From assembly GCF_001544835.2 (NCBI RefSeq), contig NZ_FCNX02000014.1:62001-126000 (forward strand): DNA of 64,000 bases, written 5' to 3'. A program made the position numbers and the translations under genes. The notes under the pieces were generated by a model. It made no database searches and had not been told where the DNA came from. It worked only from the letters and a program-made list of their open reading frames with translations. Origin of the DNA: Caballeronia fortuita. Lineage in GTDB: Bacteria; Pseudomonadota; Gammaproteobacteria; Burkholderiales; Burkholderiaceae. Positions 34,717 to 43,189 of the stretch are shown here, piece after piece (the first letter of the stretch is position 1; each line of letters begins with the position of its first letter).

Positions 34717-35898
34717 TCAGTCGAGCGCCGACGCCGGGCCGAAGAACTCATAGCGGCTCTGCTTTTCGGGCACGCCGAGCGCCTTCAGATGCTTCTTCAC
34801 CGCCTTCATGAATGCCTTCGGGCCGAGGAAATAGGCATCGACGTCACGGTTTTCGGGCAGCCATGCGCCGAGCAGCTTTTCGTCGACGTAGCCGATGCCG
34901 TGCGCTTCGTGATCGCCGTCGCGCTTGTGCTCGTAGCAGTAGAAGCGCTTCAGTTGCGGATGACGCGCCGCCAGTTCATCGATCGCCGAACGGAACGCGT
35001 GCACGCCGCCGTGCCGCGCCGAGTGGATGAAGTGGACCGGGCGCTTGGTTTCGAGCGCGGCCTGCAGCATCGCGAGCGTCGGCGTGATGCCGACTCCGCC
35101 GCTGATCAGCACGAGCGGCTTGTCGCTCGCTTCGAGCCTGAAATCGCCGGCGGGCGGATAGAGATCGAGCACGTCGTTCTCGCGAATCTTCTCGTGCAGG
35201 AAATTCGATACCTTGCCGTTCGCCTCGCGCTTCACGCTGATGCGATATTCGCGGCCGTTCGGCGCGGCCGACAGCGAGTAATTGCGCCGCAGTTCTTCAC
35301 CGTCGATGAACACGCGCAGACCGATGTACTGCCCCGGATGAAAGTCGAGCAGGGCGCCGCCATCTTCCGGCACGAGATAGAAAGACGTGATCTCGTCGCT
35401 TTCCGGCTTCTTGCGCGCGACGACGAAACGCCGCGTGCCGCGCCATCCGCCTGGCGTTTTTTCGCGATCGCTGTAGATGCCTTCTTCGAGCCCGATCAGC
35501 AGATCGGCCAGTCGCCCGTAAGCGGCGGCCCATGCTTCGATGACGGCATCGGTGGCGATTTCCTCGCCGAGCACTTCACGGATCGATGCAAGAAGACATT
35601 TTCCGACGATCGGATAGTGCTCGGGCTGAATGTTCAGCGCGACGTGCTTGTTGATGATCTGCCCGACGAGGCCGCCGAGCTTCTCCAGTTCGTCGATGTG
35701 CCGCGCGTACATCAGCACGCCATTGGCGAGCGCACGCTGTTGCGCGCCGCTGGCTTGATGCGCCTGGTTGAACATCGGGCGCACTTCGGGATATTCGGTG
35801 AGCATCTTGTCGTAGAAGTGCCGCGTGAGCGTCTCGCCGCCGCTTTCCAGAAGAGGGACGGTTGCCTTGACGATGGCACGGTGTTCTGCTGACAGCAT
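34717..35898 (-). CDS. hmp: Flavohaemoglobin (nitric oxide dioxygenase)
   Basis: 393 residues. The globin domain (1-140) has Tyr29, Gln53 and proximal His85 at the same numbers as E. coli Hmp. The reductase has RRNYSLSAAP (FAD), GGVGITPTLAML (NAD) and YFLGPKAFMKAVKK near the C-terminus. It converts NO plus O2 to nitrate with NADPH. ATG 35898 gives the standard MLSAEHRAIV start with AGGA upstream; an in-frame ATG at 35964 would cover a hairpin and the likely transcription start. It is divergent from norR, which should activate it. Confidence 0.95.
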   Translation of the reverse strand: MLSAEHRAIVKATVPLLESGGETLTRHFYDKMLTEYPEVRPMFNQAHQASGAQQRALANGVLMYARHIDELEKLGGLVGQIINKHVALNIQPEHYPIVGKCLLASIREVLGEEIATDAVIEAWAAAYGRLADLLIGLEEGIYSDREKTPGGWRGTRRFVVARKKPESDEITSFYLVPEDGGALLDFHPGQYIGLRVFIDGEELRRNYSLSAAPNGREYRISVKREANGKVSNFLHEKIRENDVLDLYPPAGDFRLEASDKPLVLISGGVGITPTLAMLQAALETKRPVHFIHSARHGGVHAFRSAIDELAARHPQLKRFYCYEHKRDGDHEAHGIGYVDEKLLGAWLPENRDVDAYFLGPKAFMKAVKKHLKALGVPEKQSRYEFFGPASALD

Positions 35899-35944
35899 TC
35901 TTCGTTTCCTCGCTTGATGAAGGCGAAAGCGGGGCGCTTTCGCG

Positions 35945-35984
35945 TCTGACTTTTCGTCAGACATTCATACACGTTCCATGCCAG
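35945..35984 (-). promoter_or_regulatory. Candidate sigma54 promoter and leader hairpin of hmp
   Basis: On the minus strand CTGGCATG (35984-35977) matches the sigma54 -24 element CTGGCACG in 7 of 8, and GTGTA (35972-35968) at the right spacing is a weak -12. The predicted start near 35957 overlaps the inverted repeat TCTGAC-TTTTC-GTCAGA (35945-35961). The -12 lacks the usual GC, so this is provisional. Confidence 0.45.
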
Positions 35985-36025
35985 AGTAGAATCTCAGATA
36001 AATCAACTGCTTATTTGAAACAATG

Positions 36026-36072
36026 GTCGATTCGACTCTAGTCAAAAGGACTGCAGACGTAGTCGCAATGAC
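36026..36072. promoter_or_regulatory. Three NorR-type boxes (GTC-N5-GAC)
   Basis: GTCGATTCGAC (36026-36036), GTCAAAAGGAC (36041-36051) and GTCGCAATGAC (36062-36072) each fit the NorR consensus GT-N7-AC, and all three extend to GTC-N5-GAC. They are centred about 74, 89 and 110 nt upstream of the hmp start predicted above, like the three sites upstream of E. coli norV. The third overlaps the preferred norR start codon. Confidence 0.75.
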
Positions 36073-37624
36073 TTCGCGCGTGCTGCTCGATGCGCTCGTG
36101 CCGCTGATCGAAGACCTGTCGAGCGAGATGCCCGACACCGAGCGTTATCGGCGTTTGCTGCACACGTCGCGCGCGCTGTTCCCGAGCGATGCCACCGCGC
36201 TCTTGCGGCTCGACGGCGATACCTTGGTGCCGCTCGCCATCGACGGATTGTCGGGCGACACGCTTGGCCGGCGCTTTCGCGTGAGCGAACATCCGCGATT
36301 CGCGCGCATTCTCGCCCACGAGACGCCAACGCGCTTCGCCGCCGGCACCGATCTGCCCGATCCGTACGACGGCCTCGTCAAGGGCGTGAGCGGCCATCTC
36401 GAAGTCCACGATTGCCTCGGCTGCCCGCTCGTCATCAACGGGCGCGCCTGGGGTCTGCTCACGCTCGACGCACTCGATCCCGCGCGCTTCGACGGCATCG
36501 ACATGGCTTCGCTGCAGGCGTTTCTGAGTCTCGCGGCGGCGACGGTGAGCGTGGCAGAGCGCATCGATTCGCTCGCTCGGACGAGCGAGGCCGAGCGGCA
36601 GCGCGCGGAGGTGTATCGGCAGGCGAGCGGGCCGCGCCGCCGCGAGATGATCGGCAGCAGCGGTCCCCACAACCGCTTGATGCAGGACATCGCGATCGTC
36701 GCGTCGAGCGATCTGACCGTGCTCGTGACCGGCGAAACGGGCGTCGGCAAGGAACTCGTCGCGAGCGAGATTCACGCGCTCTCGCCGCGCGCCGACAAGC
36801 CGCTCGTCAGCCTCAATTGCGCGGCGCTGCCCGATACGCTCGTCGAAAGCGAACTCTTCGGGCATGTGCGCGGCGCGTTTTCAGGCGCGTCGTCGGATCG
36901 GCGCGGCAAGTTCGAACTCGCCGACGGCGGCACGCTCTTTCTCGACGAAGTGGGCGAACTGCCGTTGCCGGTGCAGGCGAAGCTGCTGCGCGTGCTGCAA
37001 AACGGCCAGTTGCAGCGCATCGGCTCGGATAGCGAGCACAAGGTCGACGTGCGCCTCATCGCCGCGACCAATCGCGATCTCGCCGAGGAAGTGCGCGAAG
37101 GACGCTTTCGTGCGGACTTCTACCATCGGCTGTCGGTGTATCCGCTCGTCGTGCCGCCGTTGCGCGAGCGCGGACGCGATGTATTGCTGCTCGCGGGCTA
37201 CTTTCTCGAAGAGAACCGCTCGCGTCTTGGTCTTCTGAGCCTGCGTCTTTCCGCCGACGCGCAAGCCGCGCTGCTCGCGTATCGCTGGCCCGGCAACGTG
37301 CGCGAACTGGAGCATCTGATCGGGCGCAGCGCGTTGAAGGCGCTTGCGGCGCATCGGGAGCGCCCGCGCATCCTCACACTTACTGCCGCCGATCTCACGC
37401 TTGCCGGCGACAACGCACTGGCCGCGCACGATGCACCATCGGCCGATACATCGCCGTTGCCCGCGCCGGGCGCATCGCTGCGCGACGCGGTGACAGCCTA
37501 CGAGCGCACGCTCGTCCTCGACGCGTTGAAGCGTCACGACCAGAACTGGGCATCGGCCGCGCGCGAGCTTGGTCTGGATCGCGCGAATCTCAATCGCCTC
37601 GCGAGACGTCTCGGTCTCAAGTGA
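36068..37624 (+). CDS. norR: NorR, NO-responsive sigma54-dependent activator
   Basis: 518 residues from ATG 36068 (533 from ATG 36023). N-terminal GAF domain (RYRRLLHTSRALFPSDATALLRLDGD) that in NorR carries the non-haem iron NO sensor, AAA+ domain with Walker A GETGVGKE and Walker B TLFLDEVGEL, and a C-terminal Fis-type helix (NWASAARELGLDRANLNRLA). The sigma54-contact loop is GAFSGA where GAFTGA is canonical, a conservative Ser for Thr. Start 36068 matches the length of relatives and frees the boxes at 36026-36051 from the coding region. It is divergent from hmp. Confidence 0.9.
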   Translation: MTSRVLLDALVPLIEDLSSEMPDTERYRRLLHTSRALFPSDATALLRLDGDTLVPLAIDGLSGDTLGRRFRVSEHPRFARILAHETPTRFAAGTDLPDPYDGLVKGVSGHLEVHDCLGCPLVINGRAWGLLTLDALDPARFDGIDMASLQAFLSLAAATVSVAERIDSLARTSEAERQRAEVYRQASGPRRREMIGSSGPHNRLMQDIAIVASSDLTVLVTGETGVGKELVASEIHALSPRADKPLVSLNCAALPDTLVESELFGHVRGAFSGASSDRRGKFELADGGTLFLDEVGELPLPVQAKLLRVLQNGQLQRIGSDSEHKVDVRLIAATNRDLAEEVREGRFRADFYHRLSVYPLVVPPLRERGRDVLLLAGYFLEENRSRLGLLSLRLSADAQAALLAYRWPGNVRELEHLIGRSALKALAAHRERPRILTLTAADLTLAGDNALAAHDAPSADTSPLPAPGASLRDAVTAYERTLVLDALKRHDQNWASAARELGLDRANLNRLARRLGLK

Positions 37625-37949
37625 ACGACTCGCCCTGTATCCCGAAAAGATGGACATCGCCGCACAAAGCGACTATCTACAGTTGCTAGCGGGTTAGCGT
37701 GCTTTCGTTGCGCGTCTCAAAAAAATGCGGATCTTTGTTCAAGCGCAAAAAACGATTCGATGTAGCGCACGCATCGATGCCACGCATTGAGACAATCTCG
37801 GAGTTGGGAAAAACGGGCGATCTCTTCTAAGATCAGAAAGGCCAAGCGAACCCTTCGGCATCAAGAACATTGCAGTGCCTTGAAGAACCGCGCCGAACGA
37901 AGCTCACGCGTCCGGCAATCGAACACGGCGAATCGACAACGGGGGTTAC
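37625..37949. other. Intergenic region upstream of the cytochrome oxidase cluster
   Basis: 325 bases that must contain the promoter of the respiratory cluster. A small inverted repeat GATCT-CTTCTA-AGATC (37819-37834) is the only symmetric element I see. No gene is credible here. Confidence 0.5.
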
Positions 37950-38672
37950 GTGCGAAACGTGGCAAAGCTCGGCACTTTCATCCGGTCCGCGCTCTTCGCG
38001 TTTTTTAGCATCGGCGCGTTCGCCGCGGACAACGCCCCGCTCGAACGCGCGCCCGATACGATGCAGGCGCGCGTGATGGGCTGCGCGGCGTGTCACGGCG
38101 CGCGCGGCGAGGGCACCGACAACGACTACTTCCCGCGTCTGTCCGGCAAACCCGCCGGTTATCTGTACAACCAGCTCCTCGCGTTTCGCGACGGCCGGCG
38201 CAAGTATCCGCCGATGAATTATCTGCTTGCCTATCTGCCCGATGCGTATCTGAAGGAGATCGCGGCGTACTTCGCGAGCGAACATCCGCCGTTCCCGCCG
38301 CCGTCGCCCGTTACCGTCGATGCGAAGACGCTCGATCTCGGCAAGACGCTCGTCACGAAGGGCGATGCAGCGCGCAAGGTGCCCGCGTGCGTGAGCTGTC
38401 ACGGCGCCTCGATGACCGGCATGGAGCCGGCGATTCCCGGTCTGCTCGGCCTGCATGCCGATTACATCAGCGCGCAGCTCGGCGCGTGGCGTTACGGCAC
38501 GCGCTCGACCGTGCCGCCCGATTGCATGGCGCAGGTCGCGAAGCTGCTGTCCGACCGCGACATCACCGCGATTGCCGCTTACCTCGCGTCGCTGCCCGCG
38601 CCGGCCGATCCGGTGCCGGTCGCCGCCGGGTCGTTCAGGATGCCGCTCGCCTGCGGCAGCGTTCATAACTAA
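37950..38672 (+). CDS. Diheme cytochrome c4-like protein
   Basis: 240 residues, signal peptide about 1-26 (SIGAFAAD). Two haem c sites, CAACH at 45-49 and CVSCH at 147-151, each in a small cytochrome domain with a GxxLLGLHADYISAQL-type helix: the cytochrome c4 layout. GTG 37950 is the start. It opens a same-strand cluster that ends with another diheme cytochrome; together they would pass electrons to the ba3-type oxidase in the periplasm. A typical c4 is about 200 residues, so this one is slightly long. Confidence 0.88.
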   Translation: MRNVAKLGTFIRSALFAFFSIGAFAADNAPLERAPDTMQARVMGCAACHGARGEGTDNDYFPRLSGKPAGYLYNQLLAFRDGRRKYPPMNYLLAYLPDAYLKEIAAYFASEHPPFPPPSPVTVDAKTLDLGKTLVTKGDAARKVPACVSCHGASMTGMEPAIPGLLGLHADYISAQLGAWRYGTRSTVPPDCMAQVAKLLSDRDITAIAAYLASLPAPADPVPVAAGSFRMPLACGSVHN

Positions 38673-38685
38673 CCGAGGACCCGAC

Positions 38686-39948
38686 GTGCTCCGTCTTCGA
38701 CATTTCCGAGCGCTGACCGTCGCGGTCTTCCTGGCGGCGTGCGCCGCGCCGATCGGACATGCGCTCGCGCAAAGCGCCGACGCCGCCACCGTCAAGCGCG
38801 GCGAATACCTTGCGCGCGCGGGCGACTGCATCGCGTGTCACACGCTGCCCGCGGGCAAGACGTTCGGCGGCGGACGTCCGATGGACACGCCCTTCGGCAC
38901 GCTCTATACGCCGAACATCTCGTCGGACAAGGAGACGGGCATCGGCAAATGGACCGCCGGCGAGTTCTACACGATGATGCACACCGGCAAGTCGCGCGAC
39001 GGCTCCGTGCTCTATCCGGCGATGCCCTATACGTCCTATACAAAGGTCACGCGCGCCGACTCCGACGCCATCTACGCATTCCTGATGTCCACGCCGGCCG
39101 TGCATCAGCCGAACCGGCCGCACGAGCTGCGCTTCCCGTTCAATCGCCGCGAGTTGCTGTACGGCTGGCGCTCGCTGTTCTTCCGCGAAGGCGTGTATCA
39201 GCCGGACGCGACGCAATCGGCGGAATGGAATCGCGGCGCGTACCTCGTCGAAGGACTCGGACATTGCTCGATGTGCCATACGGCGATCAACGCGCTCGGC
39301 GGCAATGTGAAGTCGAAGGCATTCGAAGGCGGCCTGATCCCGATACAGAACTGGTACGCGCCGTCGCTCACGTCGAACAAGGAAGCGGGCCTCGGCGACT
39401 GGAGCATGGACGACATCGTCGGTTTGCTGCATGCGGGCGTGTCGAATCGCGGCGCGGTGTACGGACCGATGGCCGAAGTCGTCTACGACAGCCTGCAGTA
39501 TCTGAGCGAAGACGACGTGCGCGCGATGGCCGTCTATCTGAAGGCGTTGCCCGCGCGTTCCGGCGACAAGTCCGAGCCGCCGAGCCAGGCTGTCGTCGAG
39601 CAGCAGACGAGCCTTTCGCCGCTCGGCAAGAAGATCTACGACCAGCACTGCGCCGAATGCCACGCGGCGCAAGGGCAGGGCAAGCCGCCCGACTTTCCGC
39701 CGCTCGCGAACAATCAGTCGATCGTGATGCATTCGTCCGTGAACCCGATCCGCATGGTGCTGAACGGCGGTTATCCGCCGGGCACGTTCAAGAACCCGAA
39801 GCCTTATGGCATGCCGCCGTTCGCTCAGTCGCTATCGGATGTCGAGGTTGCCGCGGTCGTCACGTATATCCGCACCGCGTGGGGCAATCGCGGCACGCCG
39901 GTCAGCGTGAAGGAAGTAAACGAGCTGCGATCGGCGCCACTTTACTGA
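38686..39948 (+). CDS. Triheme membrane-associated cytochrome c (AdhB/GDH-subunit-like)
   Basis: 420 residues from GTG 38686, with a signal sequence (about 1-29). Three haem c sites: CIACH 48-52, CSMCH 194-198, CAECH 322-326. The order and NISSDKETGIGKW, AMPYTSYTKVT, GVSNRGAVYGPMAEVV motifs are those of the cytochrome subunit of membrane alcohol/gluconate/sorbosone dehydrogenases. No dehydrogenase large subunit is adjacent, so here it may act as a relay to the oxidase. It starts 13 nt after the c4-like gene. Confidence 0.88.
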   Translation: MLRLRHFRALTVAVFLAACAAPIGHALAQSADAATVKRGEYLARAGDCIACHTLPAGKTFGGGRPMDTPFGTLYTPNISSDKETGIGKWTAGEFYTMMHTGKSRDGSVLYPAMPYTSYTKVTRADSDAIYAFLMSTPAVHQPNRPHELRFPFNRRELLYGWRSLFFREGVYQPDATQSAEWNRGAYLVEGLGHCSMCHTAINALGGNVKSKAFEGGLIPIQNWYAPSLTSNKEAGLGDWSMDDIVGLLHAGVSNRGAVYGPMAEVVYDSLQYLSEDDVRAMAVYLKALPARSGDKSEPPSQAVVEQQTSLSPLGKKIYDQHCAECHAAQGQGKPPDFPPLANNQSIVMHSSVNPIRMVLNGGYPPGTFKNPKPYGMPPFAQSLSDVEVAAVVTYIRTAWGNRGTPVSVKEVNELRSAPLY

Positions 39949-39962
39949 GCATCGACCCCAAC

Positions 39963-40133
39963 ATGAACGAAGACCCGAATGAAAGCGCCAGCGAAGACGC
40001 GCGGATCGACGAGATCGTGAAGCGCGGCCCGTCGGGTGCGATTGCGCTCGCGGGCATCTCGACGGCAATCGTGATCGGTATCTGGTTCGTCTTCTACTTC
40101 GCCGTGTTCCTGCCGCGCGGCGTGATCCAGTGA
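39963..40133 (+). CDS. Cytochrome c oxidase subunit IIa-like single-helix protein
   Basis: 56 residues: a polar N-terminus (MNEDPNESASEDARIDEIVK) and one membrane helix (AIALAGISTAIVIGIWFVFYFAVF). Short one-helix proteins in front of subunit II are the IIa subunit of ba3-type oxidases, which supplies a helix missing from the two-helix subunit II. It lies 14 nt after the triheme gene and 18 nt before subunit II. Confidence 0.8.
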   Translation: MNEDPNESASEDARIDEIVKRGPSGAIALAGISTAIVIGIWFVFYFAVFLPRGVIQ

Positions 40134-40151
40134 TTCATTAAGGCGTCGCAT

Positions 40152-40718
40152 ATGGCCATCAATTCAAGCTCGCACGACGTCGCCGAACGGGTCGAACGGC
40201 GCTGGGCGATCCTCGTGCTCGCGATCGTCGTCGTGCTGGTCGGCATGGTCGTCTACACCGGCCTGCACTGGGCGATGATGCCGCCCTCGCGCGTCGAGAC
40301 CGTGCGCCCCGAAACGCTGCATGTGTCGGGCGAGTTCATCGAAAGCAATCTCGGCAGCGCGCCCGAGACCGATGGTTCCGTGACCGTTCGCATCGTCGCG
40401 CAGCAGTATTCGTTCACGCCGCAATGTCTCGTCGTGCCGGCGGGCGTGCCGGTCACGTTCCGCGCGACGAGCTCGGATGTCGTGCACGGCTTTCTCATCA
40501 CCGATACGAACATCAATTCGATGCTGGAGCCGGGCTATGTCTCGACCTTCAAGACGACCTTCGACAAGCCGGGCGAGCATCTGATGCCTTGTCACGAGTA
40601 CTGCGGCACCGGGCATCAGAACATGTGGGCGCACGTGAAGGTGGTGGAGCGCGCCGAATTCATGCAGATGGCCGACAAGCTGCCGGCCAATTCGCGGAGA
40701 GTGTCCTGTGTTCAATAG
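40152..40718 (+). CDS. Cytochrome c oxidase subunit II (ba3-type)
   Basis: 188 residues with one N-terminal helix (18-38) and a cupredoxin domain. The CuA centre is complete: His112 (DVVHGF), Cys147, Glu149, Cys151, His155, Met158 (PCHEYCGTGHQNM). The single helix and short length match the ba3 (CbaB) form rather than the aa3 form. The C-terminus overlaps the subunit I start by 11 nt. Confidence 0.92.
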   Translation: MAINSSSHDVAERVERRWAILVLAIVVVLVGMVVYTGLHWAMMPPSRVETVRPETLHVSGEFIESNLGSAPETDGSVTVRIVAQQYSFTPQCLVVPAGVPVTFRATSSDVVHGFLITDTNINSMLEPGYVSTFKTTFDKPGEHLMPCHEYCGTGHQNMWAHVKVVERAEFMQMADKLPANSRRVSCVQ

Positions 40719-42333
40719 CAAGCGCCTCGTTCTCGCGCATTTCTGGCTGGCGTTCATCGCTTTCGGCGTCGCGCTTCTGCTCGGCGCGTGGCAGATGCTC
40801 GTGCGCAGCCCGCTGCATCCGTGGTTGCAGAATCCGGAGCTTTACTATCGATCGGTGACGGAGCACGGCACGGTGATGGGCTACGCGTTCCCGACGCTCA
40901 TCGCGATGGGCTTCGGCTATGCGGTGAGCGAGCTTGCGTTGAAGCGCCCGCTCGTTGGCTTGCGTTTCGCGTGGCTCGGCTTCTGGCTCGTCGCGATCGG
41001 CGCGGTGACGGCGACGGTGCCTGTCGCGATGGGTCTCGCGTCGGTGCTCTATACGTTCTATCCGCCGATGATCGGCAACGTGTTCTATTACGTGGGCGTC
41101 GTGTTCGTGGTGGTCGGCTCGTGGGTGTGGGTCGCGCTGATGTCGGTGAATCTCGCGTCGTGGAAGCGCGAGAACCGCGGCAAGCCGATTCCGCTCGCGA
41201 TGTTCGCAACCGTCGCGGGCGCGTATTTATGGGGCTGGACGGCGGTGGGCGCGGCGATCGAAGTGCTGTTCATGATCTTGCCCGTGGCGATCGGCTGGAA
41301 GACGACGATCGACGCCGGCCTCGCGCGCGTGTTCTTCTCGTGGACGCTGCACGCGATCGTTTATTTCTGGCTGATGCCCGCGTATATCGCTTATTACACG
41401 ATCATTCCGCGCGCGATCGGCGGCCGTCTCTACAGCGATGCGATGGCGCGCATCTCGTTCATTCTGTTTCTCGTCGTGTCGATGCCCATCGGCATTCACC
41501 ACTTGTTCGCCGATCCGCAAGTCGGCTCGGGCTTCAAGTTCATGCATTCGGTGTTCACGACGCTCGTCGCCGTGCCGACCTTGCTGACGGTGTTCACGAT
41601 CTGCGCGTCGGTGGAGATCGCGGCGCGGCTGCGCGGCGGACGCGGGCCGCTCGGCTGGATCAAGGCGTTGCCGTGGGACAACCCGATGATGCTCGCGCTC
41701 GCGTTCTCCTTCGTGATGCTCGGCTTCGGCGGCGCGGGCGGGCTCATCAACATGAGTTATCAGCTCGACTCGACGGTGCATAACACGCAATGGGTGACCG
41801 GCCATTTCCATCTGATCTTCGGCGGCGCGATCGTCATCATGTATTTCGTGATCGCGTATGACTTGTGGCCGCATCTGACGGGCCGCGCACTGCAGAGTGT
41901 GAAGCTGATGCGCTGGCAACTGTGGCTGTGGTTCATCGGCATGATCGTGCTGACGTTTCCGTGGCATTTCGTCGGCATTCTGGGGATGCCGCGTCGCATG
42001 GCGTTCTACGACTACAACGATCCGGCGCTCGCGGCGCAGGCGCTCTCCGTGATGATTTCGGTGCTGGGCGGGCTGATCCTCGTCGTATCGGCGGTGCTGT
42101 TTTTCGTCGTTCTGGTGAAGGGACATCGCGCGCCGCAGGTGCAGCCCGAGGCGTTCCGTTTCGCTCGCGCGGTGCATGAGCCGCGCACGATTCCGGTGGC
42201 GTTGAACAGCTTTGCGCTGTGGCTCGTGCTGATGATCGGGCTTACGCTCGTCAACTACGGCTATCCGATTGCGCAACTGCTCGCGCGTTCGGATACGGCG
42301 GTGCCTGCGGTGCCGATCGGAGCGCAGCGATGA
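40708..42333 (+). CDS. Cytochrome c oxidase subunit I (ba3-type, B family)
   Basis: 541 residues, about 13 helices. Haem and copper ligands are present: TEHGTVMGY (His53, low-spin haem), LHAIVYFWLMPAY (CuB His with the cross-linked Tyr four residues on), IHHLFADPQ (CuB His pair) and TGHFHLIFG (haem ligands). The HxxxY motif and absence of the aa3 D-channel signature indicate a B-type oxidase with a single K-channel-like path, suited to low oxygen. GTG start inside the end of subunit II. Confidence 0.92.
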   Translation: MFNSKRLVLAHFWLAFIAFGVALLLGAWQMLVRSPLHPWLQNPELYYRSVTEHGTVMGYAFPTLIAMGFGYAVSELALKRPLVGLRFAWLGFWLVAIGAVTATVPVAMGLASVLYTFYPPMIGNVFYYVGVVFVVVGSWVWVALMSVNLASWKRENRGKPIPLAMFATVAGAYLWGWTAVGAAIEVLFMILPVAIGWKTTIDAGLARVFFSWTLHAIVYFWLMPAYIAYYTIIPRAIGGRLYSDAMARISFILFLVVSMPIGIHHLFADPQVGSGFKFMHSVFTTLVAVPTLLTVFTICASVEIAARLRGGRGPLGWIKALPWDNPMMLALAFSFVMLGFGGAGGLINMSYQLDSTVHNTQWVTGHFHLIFGGAIVIMYFVIAYDLWPHLTGRALQSVKLMRWQLWLWFIGMIVLTFPWHFVGILGMPRRMAFYDYNDPALAAQALSVMISVLGGLILVVSAVLFFVVLVKGHRAPQVQPEAFRFARAVHEPRTIPVALNSFALWLVLMIGLTLVNYGYPIAQLLARSDTAVPAVPIGAQR

Positions 42334-43139
42334 GCGACGAACGCCTCTTTACATTTCGCAATCGCTGGTTCACGGTCAGCGTCGTGGGGACGATCGCGAT
42401 TGCGGCGGTATCGGCGCTGATCGGTTTCGTATGGTTGCCTTCGGTACATCGCGATGCGCCGTTCACCGGCATCTTGAATGCGATCTGCAGCGCGGCGGGC
42501 GTGCCACGCGACTGGTATGCGGGCGGCACGGCGGTCGAGCCGAAGGAGAAGCTGACGACGGTGGAGATGACGCCGCAACTGCTCGACAAGGTGAGTGCGA
42601 ATTCGATCGGACGCGGCGCGACGCTGGCGTTGCGCTGCACGATGTGTCATGGCGAGCGCGGCATGAGCGAGGCGAATTCGCCGAATCTGGCGGGGCAGTA
42701 TGCGTCGGTGATCTACAAGCAGTTGATCGATTTTCAGAAGGGCGCGCGGAATAATGCGGTGATGTCGCCGATGGCGATGAATCTTTCCGATCAGGACATG
42801 CGCGATCTTGCGGCGTATTACGCGAATCTGCCGCGGCCGCCGGCGCAGCGCAAGGTGAGCGATGCGCTTGCGCCGGCGATCGTGGCGCATGGCGCGCCGA
42901 TGCGGAATATCGCGCCTTGTGCGGCATGTCATGGGGGGATCGATAGCAAAGCCGGTAGTCCCTGGCTCGACGGGCTTCCGGCTTCTTATACCAAGGCGCA
43001 GATGGTCGCGTTTGCTAATGGTACGCGGACGAATGACATCAATGAGGTGATGCGCAATGTCGCGAGGAATATGACTGCCGAGGAGATCGATGCGGCAGCG
43101 ATGTATTACGCGCGGGAGTTGAATGCGGGGGTTAAGTGA
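42330..43139 (+). CDS. Membrane-anchored diheme cytochrome c
   Basis: 269 residues. One helix near 14-35 anchors the protein; the periplasmic part carries CTMCH at 103-107 and CAACH at 197-201 in a cytochrome c4 arrangement. Its ATG overlaps the subunit I stop (ATGA), so it belongs to the oxidase operon and is a likely direct electron donor to CuA. It ends immediately before the repeat tract at 43148. Confidence 0.88.
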   Translation: MSDERLFTFRNRWFTVSVVGTIAIAAVSALIGFVWLPSVHRDAPFTGILNAICSAAGVPRDWYAGGTAVEPKEKLTTVEMTPQLLDKVSANSIGRGATLALRCTMCHGERGMSEANSPNLAGQYASVIYKQLIDFQKGARNNAVMSPMAMNLSDQDMRDLAAYYANLPRPPAQRKVSDALAPAIVAHGAPMRNIAPCAACHGGIDSKAGSPWLDGLPASYTKAQMVAFANGTRTNDINEVMRNVARNMTAEEIDAAAMYYARELNAGVK

Positions 43140-43147
43140 GGTTTGTT

Positions 43148-43189
43148 GTTGCTGCTGTTGCTGCTGTTGCTGCTGTTGCTGCTGTTGCT
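43148..43189. repeat. Tandem 9-bp repeat GTTGCTGCT, 4.7 copies
   Basis: Four exact units (43148-43183) plus GTTGCT, starting 9 nt after the stop of the last oxidase-cluster gene. Reading it gives only poly-Cys or poly-Leu frames, so it is not coding. Confidence 0.9.

Noticed and set aside
35899..35964. Longer hmp start at 35964
   Set aside because: It would add 22 residues before the conserved MLSAEHRA start and cover a perfect inverted repeat near the expected transcription start.
43148..43189. Possible CRISPR-like array
   Set aside because: Nine-base direct repeats without spacers; a microsatellite.
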